Counted from the stretch's first letter, positions 1 through 8,891 are shown. The stretch is 64,000 nucleotides of DNA from Oscillospiraceae bacterium (GCA_009781855.1 WQUY01000001.1:1-64000); one strand, 5' to 3'. Notes: a model not told the origin generated them from the sequence alone. A program made the numbers and translations.

Positions 1-1
1 A

Positions 2-71
2 CGGGGTGGTCTTTGGGGGCGAGAGAAAAGAGCACCACCCCGCCACTTCGTGGCACCCCTCCAAGGAGGGG
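2..71. repeat. Cluster of three GC-rich hairpins
   Basis: Three perfect stem-loops lie side by side: CGGGGTGGT (2-10) with ACCACCCCG (34-42), GCCAC (42-46) with GTGGC (50-54), and CCCCTCC (56-62) with GGAGGGG (65-71). No convincing gene covers them. They are richer in G+C than the coding DNA around. They could be the end of an upstream transcript or a dispersed palindromic element; the window edge prevents a decision. Confidence 0.6.
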
Positions 72-100
72 AATCTTCACAGGAAGCTTAGAGCATCCCT

Positions 101-211
101 GAAAATCATCAGCAACACCCCCACACCCCAGAACGTGAATTTTCAAGGGGCGCAACTGTGTTCGCCCGGACATGTCAAAAATCATTAGTAACACCCCCCA
201 CATACCAGAGC
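101..211. repeat. Imperfect direct repeat of about 35 bp
   Basis: A unit starting AAAATCATCAGCAACACCCC (101-135) recurs at 177-211 as AAAATCATTAGTAACACCCC, followed in both by a C-rich stretch and CCAGA(A/G)CG. The offset is about 76 bp. It sits in the non-coding lead of the CotH-like gene. The function is unknown. Confidence 0.55.
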
Positions 212-245
212 GCAGACCCCCAACATCCTATAGATTGGTTGGTTT

Positions 246-2183
246 TTGAAAGTGGAAAATAAAAATACAAACAAAACAAAATACAGACTGACAAACAAAT
301 CAATTGCTATAATTGCAGGATTTGTTGTGGTGGTAGCACTGATTACAATCATTGCCATTGCACGGCCTTTTTCCACCGGCTCATCGGAACAACAGATTGC
401 AGCGGAACAAGAGACAGAAAACGTGTCGCCAACCAACGACGACTCAACAGAGCGAGGAAACGATGCTCAAGAACCTCTTGAGGAAATGCCATCGGAGCAT
501 GACGGGCTTTTTGGTGCGGGCAGCTTTGTTTTATCTGCAACACCCGGCTTTCACGATGAAGCCTTCGACTTAACCATCTCCGTTCCATCGATACCCAATG
601 TGGTTATTTACTACACGATAGACGGCAATGAACCACAACCGGGAGAAGGCAGGACTATAACTCGTGGTGAAAATACTATCCAGGTTTCAGGAAGGATTCC
701 TGAAAGCGGGCAAATACGGGTTGAAGACAGATCAGGCTACTGGAGAAACGCCATCTTAGCTTACCATCATTCTGACACATTTCTTTCCAGCCCCGATACC
801 AGACCGGCTGCCGAAGCAGAAATTTTGCAAGGTACAGCTTTTCGATTTCGCGGATTTGTAGATGGCGAACCTGTGACGGAAACCATCACTGCAACATACA
901 TCATTGCAGCAGATGCCGGGGTGCGATTTGCACACAGACCAATAGTGACGGTCACAGCACCTTACGAAGAGTTTATCTACATTTACAGGCATACGACCAG
1001 ACCTGAGGTGCCCCAGGGGTTAGTAGGCCGTCAAAGAATTTTCAACTATGAGTATTTTGAATATGATGCAGGTGGATATGTGCCTATATTTAACTTGCCG
1101 GGCTCCACATCATTAGGAGGCGATGCATCGCGGCGCTATGCCCAAAGGACTTTTGATATATACCTTTCGAGAGGCGGACTGGACGGCGTCGTCACACATC
1201 CTGTATTTCCGGGACTATACGAACTTTATGCGTTTCGTTTGTGCAACGGAGGACAAGCCTTTATATGGGATCATATGCGAGACTCCTTTGCGCAAACGGC
1301 TTCGTCGGGGCTTAATGTATTACATGCGGACAACAACCTTGCAATAAAATTCATTAATGGCGAGTTTTGGGGATTCACCGTCATCCGTGAGCATACGAGC
1401 AATGGGCACTTTGTTGCCGGACGGACAGGGCTGGCCGAAAATAATATAGCAATCCTCAATGTCGAAAATAGCAGAAGTGAAGAGTTAGGGCGTTTCAGAG
1501 TTATGGCAGCGGTGGAGGGCTCTAGTGAGGTGGTTTACGCACGCTACCATGAGCTTATCGAATTTGTTGTTTCCCATGATATGTCAACAGACCATGCACG
1601 TGAGCGTCTTTTTAATGAGTTTTTGTGTCAGGATAATTTTATGGATTATCTTATAGTTCAGACATTCTTTCATAACCGAGCCTGGCCTGATAATAATCTG
1701 CGGATATTCAGGGCGATTACACCCAATCCGGCATCGGGAAATCCATATGATGACGGAAGATGGCGATTTATTTTGTATAACCTGGATGCAGCCCCACGCC
1801 CTAACACCCGGCCGCGTGTAATGAAATTCCCAGATCTATACGAGTTTCCCGATAGAGAAGATGCGCCGGGTCTGTATGAGTTTCGTCAGATTTTCCTGGT
1901 GTTGAATAATCCGACTTTTGTAGCGCAACTGCAAGAGCGTGCGCTCTACGTTTTGAATACGCATTTCCAAACGGAGAGATTACTGGTTCTGCACAGTGCG
2001 TTTGTTTCTCTTTATTTGCCGTTGTTGCCGGAAATGTATAATAGATTTGCCATTGAGGGAACTGTGGAAGAGTCCATTGCAGATTTTCACAGGCACAAAG
2101 AACACCTGATTGATTTCCTTAATCACCGTGGGCATTATTACCGGTTGCAGTTGGATGTGATTGCAGCGAGGGTCGATGATTAA
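246..2183 (+). CDS. Membrane-anchored CotH-kinase-like protein
   Basis: The 645-residue protein has a short basic N-terminus, one membrane segment (about residues 18-40) and an acidic, Ser/Thr/Glu-rich linker. A chitobiase/hexosaminidase C-terminal-type module follows (about 94-215, with a YYTIDGNEP motif). The remainder resembles CotH kinases: a FINGEFWGFTVIREH stretch, a NRAWPDNN motif and a GRWRFILYNLD motif. CotH proteins are Fam20-like kinases that phosphorylate surface or spore-coat proteins; activity here is inferred. The usual DLD metal-binding motif reads NLD, so catalysis may be altered. It starts at TTG with no clear ribosome site; GTG at 252 is an alternative. It should sit outside the cell, tethered to the membrane. 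Confidence 0.75.
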   Translation: MKVENKNTNKTKYRLTNKSIAIIAGFVVVVALITIIAIARPFSTGSSEQQIAAEQETENVSPTNDDSTERGNDAQEPLEEMPSEHDGLFGAGSFVLSATPGFHDEAFDLTISVPSIPNVVIYYTIDGNEPQPGEGRTITRGENTIQVSGRIPESGQIRVEDRSGYWRNAILAYHHSDTFLSSPDTRPAAEAEILQGTAFRFRGFVDGEPVTETITATYIIAADAGVRFAHRPIVTVTAPYEEFIYIYRHTTRPEVPQGLVGRQRIFNYEYFEYDAGGYVPIFNLPGSTSLGGDASRRYAQRTFDIYLSRGGLDGVVTHPVFPGLYELYAFRLCNGGQAFIWDHMRDSFAQTASSGLNVLHADNNLAIKFINGEFWGFTVIREHTSNGHFVAGRTGLAENNIAILNVENSRSEELGRFRVMAAVEGSSEVVYARYHELIEFVVSHDMSTDHARERLFNEFLCQDNFMDYLIVQTFFHNRAWPDNNLRIFRAITPNPASGNPYDDGRWRFILYNLDAAPRPNTRPRVMKFPDLYEFPDREDAPGLYEFRQIFLVLNNPTFVAQLQERALYVLNTHFQTERLLVLHSAFVSLYLPLLPEMYNRFAIEGTVEESIADFHRHKEHLIDFLNHRGHYYRLQLDVIAARVDD

Positions 2184-2225
2184 ATTTCAGCTGTGGCAAA
2201 TCGCGTCAGCTTAAATACTCAAAAT

Positions 2226-2266
2226 TACTACTCATATTTTGCAACCTACTATTCATATTTTGCAAC
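2226..2266. repeat. Two-copy 21-bp tandem repeat
   Basis: The 20-base unit TACTACTCATATTTTGCAAC (2226-2245) is repeated as TACTATTCATATTTTGCAAC (2247-2266), one mismatch apart and 21 bp in period, close to two helical turns. It lies just after the CotH-like gene and could be a protein-binding site or a remnant. Confidence 0.6.
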
Positions 2267-2765
2267 TTACAAGCAAATATATGCAGGTTGCTGCTTGCCC
2301 TATTTATTTTATAAGAGTTTTCTGCTATATTTTTTGCAATGTGTGATACCAGTGCTAACGTAGCTGGAAAGCGAGGCGTGAGCTTTCGGAAATTTATGCC
2401 CTGAATATTCAAAATAACGAAAACAAAAAGTGAATATTCAATTTGCAAATAAGCCATAAACATTGTCGCTATTGTGTTTCTTGGACTATTGTAGTAAAAT
2501 GCTCTTAATAACAAAGTTTTTGTGCGAATAAAATGGACGAAATTTACCCGCAAATTAGCGTTGGCTCAATTCCTGCTCTTTTTGGAATAGGCTTATACCT
2601 GAATTTGGATAACTGTTCACAAAAGCACAAGGCGTGCAAATTTAAAAATCAAAGGTAAAAACGAGAGGAGGCAAGCGTATAAACTAATAAGAGAAACGCA
2701 TCAAAATAATAACAAGGAATACGCGATCCTGCGCACATACAAATCAAAATATAAAATGATGTAAC

Positions 2766-2795
2766 TTGACTTAACCAATTTTAAAGTAAGATATA
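2766..2795 (+). promoter_or_regulatory. Candidate promoter of the Rrf2 gene
   Basis: TTGACT (2766-2771) and GATATA (2790-2795) are separated by 18 bp, about 20 bp ahead of the GGAAGGAG ribosome site. The -35 is good and the -10 is weak. Rrf2 proteins often regulate their own promoter, but no clear palindrome is seen. Confidence 0.35.
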
Positions 2796-2816
2796 AACAT
2801 CGGAAGGAGTATATAG

Positions 2817-3218
2817 TTGAAGATTCAAATGTCAACTGATTATGCTGTACGAGCACTACAGTATATTCATGCACATGATGATGAGATTCTCACGGGATAT
2901 GAAATAGCGGAGGCTATTGGCGTTCCATACCCTTTCTTTGCCAGAATAGCTGGTCAGTTAAAAAGAAAAGGTTTACTTGCCACAGTGAAAGGGCGGAATG
3001 GCGGATATTGCCTGGCGAAACCGTTAGAAAGTATAGATTTTTATGAAGTGTTTGTCTCAACTGAGGGAGAATTGCAAATGAGCCACTGCCTCATGGAAAA
3101 CCGCAGTTGCAATAGAGAAGCCGAGGCATCTTGTGGGCTTCGCGGATTTATTTGCGATTTGCAAAAACGTGTTATTTCCGAAATGTCTGGAAAGAAGCTT
3201 GTGGAGTTGGCTCCATAA
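2817..3218 (+). CDS. Rrf2-family iron-sulfur-type transcription regulator
   Basis: The 133-residue protein opens with the Rrf2 signature MKIQMSTDYAVRALQYI, a winged helix-turn-helix to about residue 70 with the wing motif GRNGGY, and a dimerisation helix. Cysteines at 91, 98, 106 and 113 form a cluster in the region where IscR and NsrR bind an iron-sulfur cluster, so sensing of iron-sulfur status, redox or nitric oxide is likely. The start is TTG, set by GGAAGGAG about eight bases upstream. It has a close paralogue at 62374 with all four cysteines in the same positions. It stands alone and is followed by a strong hairpin. The targets are unknown. Confidence 0.88.
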   Translation: MKIQMSTDYAVRALQYIHAHDDEILTGYEIAEAIGVPYPFFARIAGQLKRKGLLATVKGRNGGYCLAKPLESIDFYEVFVSTEGELQMSHCLMENRSCNREAEASCGLRGFICDLQKRVISEMSGKKLVELAP

Positions 3219-3240
3219 AAAACTTAATATTATTTAAAAC

Positions 3241-3291
3241 TCCCCTATCATTGTGAGCAACTGCAAACGCCTTGCTTACGCTGATGGGGGA
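3241..3291 (+). terminator. Long stem-loop after the Rrf2 gene
   Basis: Bases 3241-3260 pair with 3272-3291 over 20 positions with one mismatch and three G-U pairs, around an 11-base loop. A short ATTTAAT tract follows. It most likely ends the Rrf2 transcript, although the T-run is poor, so it could also protect or attenuate RNA. Confidence 0.55.
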
Positions 3292-3399
3292 TTTAATCAT
3301 TGCTGAAAAAAGAGGAATCGTGACCAAATTGTGACATAAATTGTGTATGTTGTTCATGAAGGGTGAAATGTGTGACGAGTGAAAGAAAGGTGACGTGTC

Positions 3400-5079
3400 A
3401 TGAAAACAAAGAAAACACTAGCGATTCTCACTGCAATTTTTATGCTAACAGCAATGCTTGCTCCCGCACTCGCTGCGGAGGACAATGAAGAAATAGACTG
3501 TTTGGAAATTGTGGACATTTGCGAGGAGCCGAGCCCAGAGGCACCCCTAGACCCGGAATTGGGTATGGCCGTGGATCTGGATACAAACCAAGAATCGGAA
3601 ATGGAATTGGAAGATTTGCTGGAGTTTGAAAACTTGCAAGAAGATGACAGTGACGAGTTGCTTGAAAATCAGGCTCAAGTACCTGATGAATGTGAAGAAA
3701 ACTGTGAAGATCCTCAATGCTGCGAAGAAGATGCAGGTGTCGTTTCAATGGCTGTTATGACCAACGTGTCTCTAGACCTAGATTTGTGTGTATTTTGTGA
3801 TGGAGTCGGGTGTGCCGAGTGTGAAGAACCAGTGGACAATAGGGTGCTGTACAGAGTTTGGTACGATTATTTTGCTGGAAATGGACGCACTCTAGGATAT
3901 CCGGGACTTAATGAAGGCGGGAACTTTTTCCCAATGGCTATTTATAAATATGATCCGAACAATCCAGGCAATATAACAAATAAATTGACATCTTACTGTG
4001 CCTATGGAGGCTCTGTAGCATTTGCCGGTGACGAGCAGCATAATCCTCTTGGCTGCAAAGGCTACTACATAGACACCAGCAACTCTGATATCGAAGCAAA
4101 GTTCAGGCAGGCTTTCGAATATATTGAATGCGTGTATGGGGATAGCGTAGATCCTTTCAAGAGAGTGATAACCCAGACTGTTGTATGGGCGCTGCGTGAT
4201 TGCATAAACATCAATTCAAGTAGTTTTGAAAATGCGAATCTGAGCAATGACGAAAGAGCCGCAGTATTGGATATACTGAGTAACTATCAGACCCACACAG
4301 GTAATGGCAATGTTGTTGGCGTACTTTATCTGATATGCGAAGCACATTCAGATGCCAGTGAATGGAGATATTGCCAACCTCAAATAGTCCCATTATATGG
4401 CCAACCAGGTGGAGGTTGCACCGACTGCAACAATGGCGAAGAGCCAGACGACGTGGACGAGCCAGACGACGTGGATGAGCCAGACGACGTGGATGAGCCA
4501 GACGATGTGGACGAGCCAGACGATGTGGACGAGCCGGACGATGTGGACGAGCCAGACGATGTGGACGAGCCAGACGATGTGGACGAGCCGGACGATGTGG
4601 ACGAACCAGACGATGTGGACGAGCCGGACGATGTGGACGAGCCGGAAGACGTGGATGAACCGGACGACGTGGATGAGCCGGATAACGCAGGTGAGCCCGC
4701 AGCATTAATCGAGCCCGTCGCATGGGTTGAGTTGAGTGAACTTGATTATGATTACTATGAACCGAGCATCGTTGAGGTGCCAATCGAATCAATCAACATG
4801 CCAACCGCAGATGCCTTGCCTCCCGCTCGCACTCCGTTGGTTGCCGATGCTCCAGAATGGATTGAACTTGACGATGAAAGTGCTCCGCTGAGCAGTTGGG
4901 AAGGGCTTTCAGATGAGGGCGCAGTGGTATTTGATGAGCTTGACGAAATGGTGCCTTTAGGCCAAATGCCGCAAACAGGTATCCGCAATATGAGCGAAAT
5001 GCTCATCATATGGTTGTGCATATCACTTTTGGCATCTTTGCTCACAAGCGTTACGATTAGAACCATTAAAAAGAGATAA
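3400..5079 (+). CDS. Thioester-domain surface protein with sortase-type tail
   Basis: The 559-residue secreted protein has a signal peptide ending near AlaLeuAlaAla (about residue 26) and an acidic region. A Cys-rich patch (about 98-141, including CVFCDGVGCAEC) follows. A module like Gram-positive thioester adhesin domains spans about 145-300. Its Cys200 (SYCAY) and Gln259 (ITQTVVWAL) match the pair that forms the internal thioester used to bind host or substrate amines. Then come 13 DDVDEP repeats (about 348-425), a spacer, MPQTG (523-527), a hydrophobic helix and KKR. That is the layout of a wall-anchored sortase substrate, with Met in place of Leu. No sortase is in the window. The ribosome site is GAAAGGTG. 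Confidence 0.82.
   Translation: MKTKKTLAILTAIFMLTAMLAPALAAEDNEEIDCLEIVDICEEPSPEAPLDPELGMAVDLDTNQESEMELEDLLEFENLQEDDSDELLENQAQVPDECEENCEDPQCCEEDAGVVSMAVMTNVSLDLDLCVFCDGVGCAECEEPVDNRVLYRVWYDYFAGNGRTLGYPGLNEGGNFFPMAIYKYDPNNPGNITNKLTSYCAYGGSVAFAGDEQHNPLGCKGYYIDTSNSDIEAKFRQAFEYIECVYGDSVDPFKRVITQTVVWALRDCININSSSFENANLSNDERAAVLDILSNYQTHTGNGNVVGVLYLICEAHSDASEWRYCQPQIVPLYGQPGGGCTDCNNGEEPDDVDEPDDVDEPDDVDEPDDVDEPDDVDEPDDVDEPDDVDEPDDVDEPDDVDEPDDVDEPDDVDEPEDVDEPDDVDEPDNAGEPAALIEPVAWVELSELDYDYYEPSIVEVPIESINMPTADALPPARTPLVADAPEWIELDDESAPLSSWEGLSDEGAVVFDELDEMVPLGQMPQTGIRNMSEMLIIWLCISLLASLLTSVTIRTIKKR
4441..4674 (+). repeat. Thirteen 18-bp tandem repeats coding EPDDVD
   Basis: The unit GAGCCAGACGATGTGGAC occurs 13 times in frame, differing only at third positions except for one Asp-to-Glu change in unit 12, and is followed by a decayed copy. 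It codes an acidic, extended stalk between the thioester module and the wall-anchor tail. The near-identity suggests recent expansion; copy number probably varies between strains. Confidence 0.95.
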
Positions 5080-5102
5080 AGCCGATGGGTATTTGATTCA
5101 CG

Positions 5103-5208
5103 ACAAAGCACAAATAATTGAGCGCCGAGTGTTAAGGTTTTAGCTGACGGAAGTTGAACTCCCGTCAGCTTTACTTTCCGCTCTCAATTTTTATTATTTG
5201 TGCTTTGT
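5103..5208. repeat. Nested inverted repeat enclosing a terminator
   Basis: A perfect 15-bp inverted repeat, ACAAAGCACAAATAA (5103-5117) with TTATTTGTGCTTTGT (5194-5208), encloses partly paired arms and the inner hairpin at 5142-5170. The whole could fold as one long cruciform or RNA hairpin. It begins about 24 bases after the surface-protein stop codon. Confidence 0.7.
5142..5170. terminator. Hairpin after the surface-protein gene
   Basis: AGCTGACGG (5142-5150) pairs with CCGTCAGCT (5162-5170), and the stem continues inward after one mismatch. TTACTTT follows. The core CTGACGG..GTTGAACTCCCGTCAG is nearly the same as hairpins at 53258 and 62774. Confidence 0.65.
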
Positions 5209-5310
5209 AATTTTCAAACAGCCCCCTGCTCTATTAATTATAGTTACCCCATTGTTAATTTTGGTTGAAGATGATAAAATCAAATAATCACTATGGGTAT
5301 GGAGGATGCA

Positions 5311-6735
5311 GTGGGAGAAAGAACAGAAATACCGGCAAACGAGATAGACAATCAAAAAAATATAATGCAGCGCGTGCTTGAAGTATCACTTGCAAGACCT
5401 GAGCAGCCGTTTGCATACATAGATACATACGGGTGTCAGCAGAATGAATCGGATAGTGAAAAGCTTCGTGGGATGCTTGCGGAAATGGGCTATGCCTTTA
5501 CTGCCGATGAATTTCAAGCGGATATCATCGTTATAAACACATGCGCAATACGCGAAAATGCCGAGAACCGAGTTTTTGGCAACATTGGTGCGCTGGTACA
5601 CACGAAAAAAGCAAAGCCCTCACAGATTATTGCATTTTGCGGATGCATGGCGGCAGTGCCTGAAACGGTAGAGAAAGTGCGGCAATCATACAAGCATGTT
5701 GACCTCATGTTTTCACCAAATGTGCTTTGGAGATTTCCGGAACTGTTGCACAGAGCGCTAAATGAAAGAGGCCGGATATTTGAAACTGCTGCAAACGAGG
5801 GCGCAATTGCAGAAGGACTTCCGGCACACCGAGATGGAACAGTCAAGGCATGGCTGCCAATCATGTACGGCTGTGATAACTACTGCTCATATTGTATAGT
5901 GCCTTATGTACGCGGAAGAGAGAGAAGCCGTGAGCCTGAGGCTATTTTGGCTGAAGCCCAGGGTCTTATAAACGATGGGTTTAAGGACATCACCCTGTTG
6001 GGGCAGAATGTCAATTCATACGGAACAGGGCTTTCAGAAAAGACAAATTTTGCATCACTGATACGTAGGATTAATGAAATTGAAGGCGAATTTCTTATTA
6101 GATTCATGACAAGCCACCCGAAAGATGCAGGATTTGAGCTCTTTAAGGCAATGGCTGAGAGCGAAAAGGCTGCGCATCATATTCATCTTCCGTTTCAAGC
6201 AGGAAATGACCGCATCCTTGGATTGATGAATCGCGGATATACGCATGAGCAGTATTTGGAAAAAATCATTACTGCCCGAGAACTGATACCGGATCTCGTG
6301 ATCACCAGCGATGTTATAGTCGGGTTTCCCGGCGAAACCGAGGCAGAATTTGAAGATACCTTGAAGCTTGTTGAAAAAGCGCAGTTTGATGCGATGTTTA
6401 CTTTTCTATACTCAAAGCGCCCAGGCACTCCGGCAGCGGAACTGGAAGACAAAACGCCTAGAAATATAAAGCAAGAAAGATTTGACAGACTGCTTGCACT
6501 ACAAAATGCCATCTCTGATGAAAAACATACAAAGTACATCGGAAAGTCCGTGAGGGTGTTGGTAGATGGGCAGTCACACGATGAAAGATACCCTGTCAAT
6601 GCACGAACTAACGGAGGCAGGCTGGTACATTTGAGCGGCGCAGAAGCCCTAATCGGGCGATTTGTAAATGCAAAAATCACGCACTGTAATTCGTGGTCAT
6701 TATTTGGAGTATCTCAAGAAGGAGAAAATGCATGA
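5311..6735 (+). CDS. miaB: tRNA-2-methylthio-N6-isopentenyladenosine synthase MiaB
   Basis: This radical SAM enzyme adds a methylthio group to isopentenyl-adenosine 37 of tRNA. The N-terminal methylthiotransferase domain carries its three cluster cysteines in YGCQQN, NTCAIRENA and FCGCM. The radical SAM cluster motif is CDNYCSYC in MYGCDNYCSYCIVPYVRGRE, and a TRAM domain ends the protein. I prefer the GTG start at 5311 because GGAGG lies five bases ahead; ATG at 5293 is in frame but has no ribosome site. Its stop overlaps the next start as ATGA, so the two genes are translationally coupled. The miaA partner is not in the window. Confidence 0.93.
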   Translation: MGERTEIPANEIDNQKNIMQRVLEVSLARPEQPFAYIDTYGCQQNESDSEKLRGMLAEMGYAFTADEFQADIIVINTCAIRENAENRVFGNIGALVHTKKAKPSQIIAFCGCMAAVPETVEKVRQSYKHVDLMFSPNVLWRFPELLHRALNERGRIFETAANEGAIAEGLPAHRDGTVKAWLPIMYGCDNYCSYCIVPYVRGRERSREPEAILAEAQGLINDGFKDITLLGQNVNSYGTGLSEKTNFASLIRRINEIEGEFLIRFMTSHPKDAGFELFKAMAESEKAAHHIHLPFQAGNDRILGLMNRGYTHEQYLEKIITARELIPDLVITSDVIVGFPGETEAEFEDTLKLVEKAQFDAMFTFLYSKRPGTPAAELEDKTPRNIKQERFDRLLALQNAISDEKHTKYIGKSVRVLVDGQSHDERYPVNARTNGGRLVHLSGAEALIGRFVNAKITHCNSWSLFGVSQEGENA

Positions 6736-8285
6736 TGCCAAAAATCAGGATATTTCGTTCCGGAGAACTGATTGCGCAGACCGAAGCAATAATCGGTGAA
6801 ACATTGCTTGACCGCATCAATGCGGTAGGCGTATTCATTGATGCGCCATGCGGCGGAAAGGGCAGGTGCGGGAAGTGCCTTGTGCGCCTTTCACCGGAAG
6901 GCGAGCAAATCCTTGCGTGCAAAACTTTGATTGAAAAAGATACGGATATTTATCTGCCGGAAGAGATGGATATGATGATTGCCGGTGCGGAAAGTTCAGC
7001 TTCGTTAAATCTTGCAGACAGGCCATATCCGCCGTCGCAGGGCAAAAAACTTGGTGTGGCAATTGATGTAGGCACAACAACGGTGGTTGCACACCTTACA
7101 GATATAGTCAGTGGTATGCGTATTGCAACGGCGAGCGGGGTTAATGCCCAGCGGCCTTACGGAGCAGATGTGATCAGCCGAATACAATATTGCGCCGAAA
7201 ACGGACATGCACGGCTCACGCAGCTTATCAGGGAGCAAATTGAGTCATTGATTCGGCATACCTGCACAATTTCCGGTGAGCGGGCGCGTGATATAGGCTA
7301 TATTGCAATAGCAGCCAATACCATAATGCAACATTTAGCTGCGGGATTTTCACCTGTGGGCATGGGCGTGGCGCCCTTTGAGCCGGTCAGTTATTTTGGC
7401 GACGAACATCCGGCATGGGACGGGCTTGCAGTGGGCAGAGGTGCTAAGATTTACTATGCCCCGGCAATATCAGCCTACGTTGGAGGAGATATCACCGCCG
7501 GGATGCTTGCCGCCAAACTCAATGAAACAAACGGCCCTACCGTTTACCTCGACATAGGAACAAATGGTGAAATTGCCATGAAAAGCGGAGCAACTTATTA
7601 TTGTTGTGCAACTGCCGCCGGGCCTGCCTTTGAGGGGGCAGAAATCACGATGGGCATGGCCGCAATCAGCGGTGCCATCAATCATGTCAAATGGGAAGAT
7701 GGCATGAAGCTGTCAATAATAGGCGAAAAAGAACCACAAGGGCTGTGCGGCTCAGGGCTTCTGGATGCACTTGCTGTTTTGCTTGACACCGGGGCAGTTG
7801 ATGAGACAGGCAGACTGCTTGACCCTGACGAGATAGACCATGCTATTGCAGAGCATATAGGCAAAGTTTGCGATGAAAACGTGTTTTGGTTATCAAAAAC
7901 GGGTGACGGTGTTTACATGTCCGCAAAGGATATAAGGAAGCTACAACTTGCAAAAGCAGCCATTGCGGCAGGGATTTATACATTGCTGCAACAAGCCGGG
8001 TTTGCAGCAAATGAGGTAAAATCATTTGTTCTTGCCGGAGGATTCGGCAGTTATATGGATCATGTCAGTGCGGCAAAAATAGGGCTTTTCCCAGAAGAGT
8101 TTCTGCCGATAACACAAACTATGGGAAACACTGCCGGTGAGGGTGCGGCACTTGCTGTGCGCTCGGCAGAGGCAAGGGTAGCGTTGGATGAAATTCGTGC
8201 GCATTGCGAATATGTTGAGCTATCGACAAGCAAAGTCTTTAATGATGCATTTATTGAGCATATACTATTTAACCAAGCAATTTAA
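6732..8285 (+). CDS. RACo-like corrinoid-protein activator (2Fe-2S + ASKHA, DUF4445)
   Basis: The 517-residue protein has an N-terminal 2Fe-2S ferredoxin domain with Cys40, Cys46, Cys49 and Cys63, a linker, and an ASKHA-type ATPase domain (GVAIDVGTTTVVAHL near 100, YLDIGTNGEIA, and a C-terminal LAGGFGSYMD). RACo proteins use ATP to drive reduction of the cobalt in corrinoid proteins of methyl-transfer systems. No corrinoid protein or methyltransferase is adjacent; the nearest candidate partner is the URO-D-family gene at 38280. The ATG at 6732 has AAGGAG seven bases ahead and overlaps miaB by four bases. The family call is firm; the substrate is inferred. Confidence 0.85.
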   Translation: MMPKIRIFRSGELIAQTEAIIGETLLDRINAVGVFIDAPCGGKGRCGKCLVRLSPEGEQILACKTLIEKDTDIYLPEEMDMMIAGAESSASLNLADRPYPPSQGKKLGVAIDVGTTTVVAHLTDIVSGMRIATASGVNAQRPYGADVISRIQYCAENGHARLTQLIREQIESLIRHTCTISGERARDIGYIAIAANTIMQHLAAGFSPVGMGVAPFEPVSYFGDEHPAWDGLAVGRGAKIYYAPAISAYVGGDITAGMLAAKLNETNGPTVYLDIGTNGEIAMKSGATYYCCATAAGPAFEGAEITMGMAAISGAINHVKWEDGMKLSIIGEKEPQGLCGSGLLDALAVLLDTGAVDETGRLLDPDEIDHAIAEHIGKVCDENVFWLSKTGDGVYMSAKDIRKLQLAKAAIAAGIYTLLQQAGFAANEVKSFVLAGGFGSYMDHVSAAKIGLFPEEFLPITQTMGNTAGEGAALAVRSAEARVALDEIRAHCEYVELSTSKVFNDAFIEHILFNQAI

Positions 8286-8309
8286 CCGTTCGGTAGGAGG
8301 GAAAATTCA

Positions 8310-8849
8310 ATGAATAATTACGAAAAACTTGCAGAAAAGGCGAAAGAATGCGGGTTTAACCACTTTGCCCCGCTCGATGTCTCCACTTTGGAATTTATGC
8401 AGAGCATTCGCGATATGTGCAATGCAGATCAGTGCGAAAACTACAACAAGTCGTGGTCTTGCCCACCCGCGTGTGCATCGCTGTCCGAAATGCGAAGCCG
8501 CGTTGAGCGTTATTCGGGAGGCATCCTTGTCCAAACAGTTGGCGATCTCGAAGACAGCTATGACTGGGAAGGCATTATGGAGGCCGGGGCGGCACAGAAA
8601 GAGAAATTTGCAAAGCTTTGGGCTGCACTGAGCAATGAGTATGACGATGTTCTGGCAATGGGGACAGGCATGTGTAAGCTTTGTGAGGCATGTTCATATC
8701 CAGACGCGCCGTGCAGGTTTCCTGACAGGATGGAAGTATCTATGGAGGCATGTGGACTATTTGTCAGCAAGGTTTGCACAGACAATGGCCTTTCATATAA
8801 TTACGGCCCGAATAAAATAGCCTTTACATCATGCTTTTTGATGAGATAG
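8310..8849 (+). CDS. DUF2284 metal-binding protein
   Basis: The 179-residue protein is Cys-rich: SWSCPPACAS near residue 50, then a CKLCEACSYPDAPCRFP segment, and a final TSCF. This matches the DUF2284 (predicted metal-binding) pattern, in which cysteines probably hold an iron-sulfur cluster. The biochemical role is unknown. It lies 24 bases after the RACo-like gene with AGGAGG before its ATG, so it is likely co-transcribed. The family is often found beside corrinoid or radical enzymes, which fits here. Confidence 0.85.
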   Translation: MNNYEKLAEKAKECGFNHFAPLDVSTLEFMQSIRDMCNADQCENYNKSWSCPPACASLSEMRSRVERYSGGILVQTVGDLEDSYDWEGIMEAGAAQKEKFAKLWAALSNEYDDVLAMGTGMCKLCEACSYPDAPCRFPDRMEVSMEACGLFVSKVCTDNGLSYNYGPNKIAFTSCFLMR

Positions 8850-8891
8850 AGGGCGAAGAGCCTCGGTTTGCTTACTTAGAAAGGGAAAGCA

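Larger units (their letters stand above)
2184..2816. other. Non-coding stretch, AT-rich
   Basis: No convincing gene is visible in these 633 bases on either strand. The stretch contains a two-copy 21-bp tandem repeat (2226-2266), two copies of the palindrome TGAATATTCA (2402-2411 and 2431-2440), and near its end a candidate promoter for the Rrf2 gene. A purine-rich GAGGAGG at about 2664 resembles a ribosome site but has no suitable reading frame after it. Confidence 0.5.

Noticed and set aside
2206..2553. Minus-strand reading frame of 115 codons in the gap after the CotH-like gene
   Set aside because: It lacks a ribosome site and any motif, and its composition follows the AT-rich non-coding DNA.
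4211..4792. Minus-strand frame of 193 codons rich in Arg, Pro and His
   Set aside because: It is the shadow of the GAGCCAGACGATGTGGAC repeats on the other strand and not a real protein.
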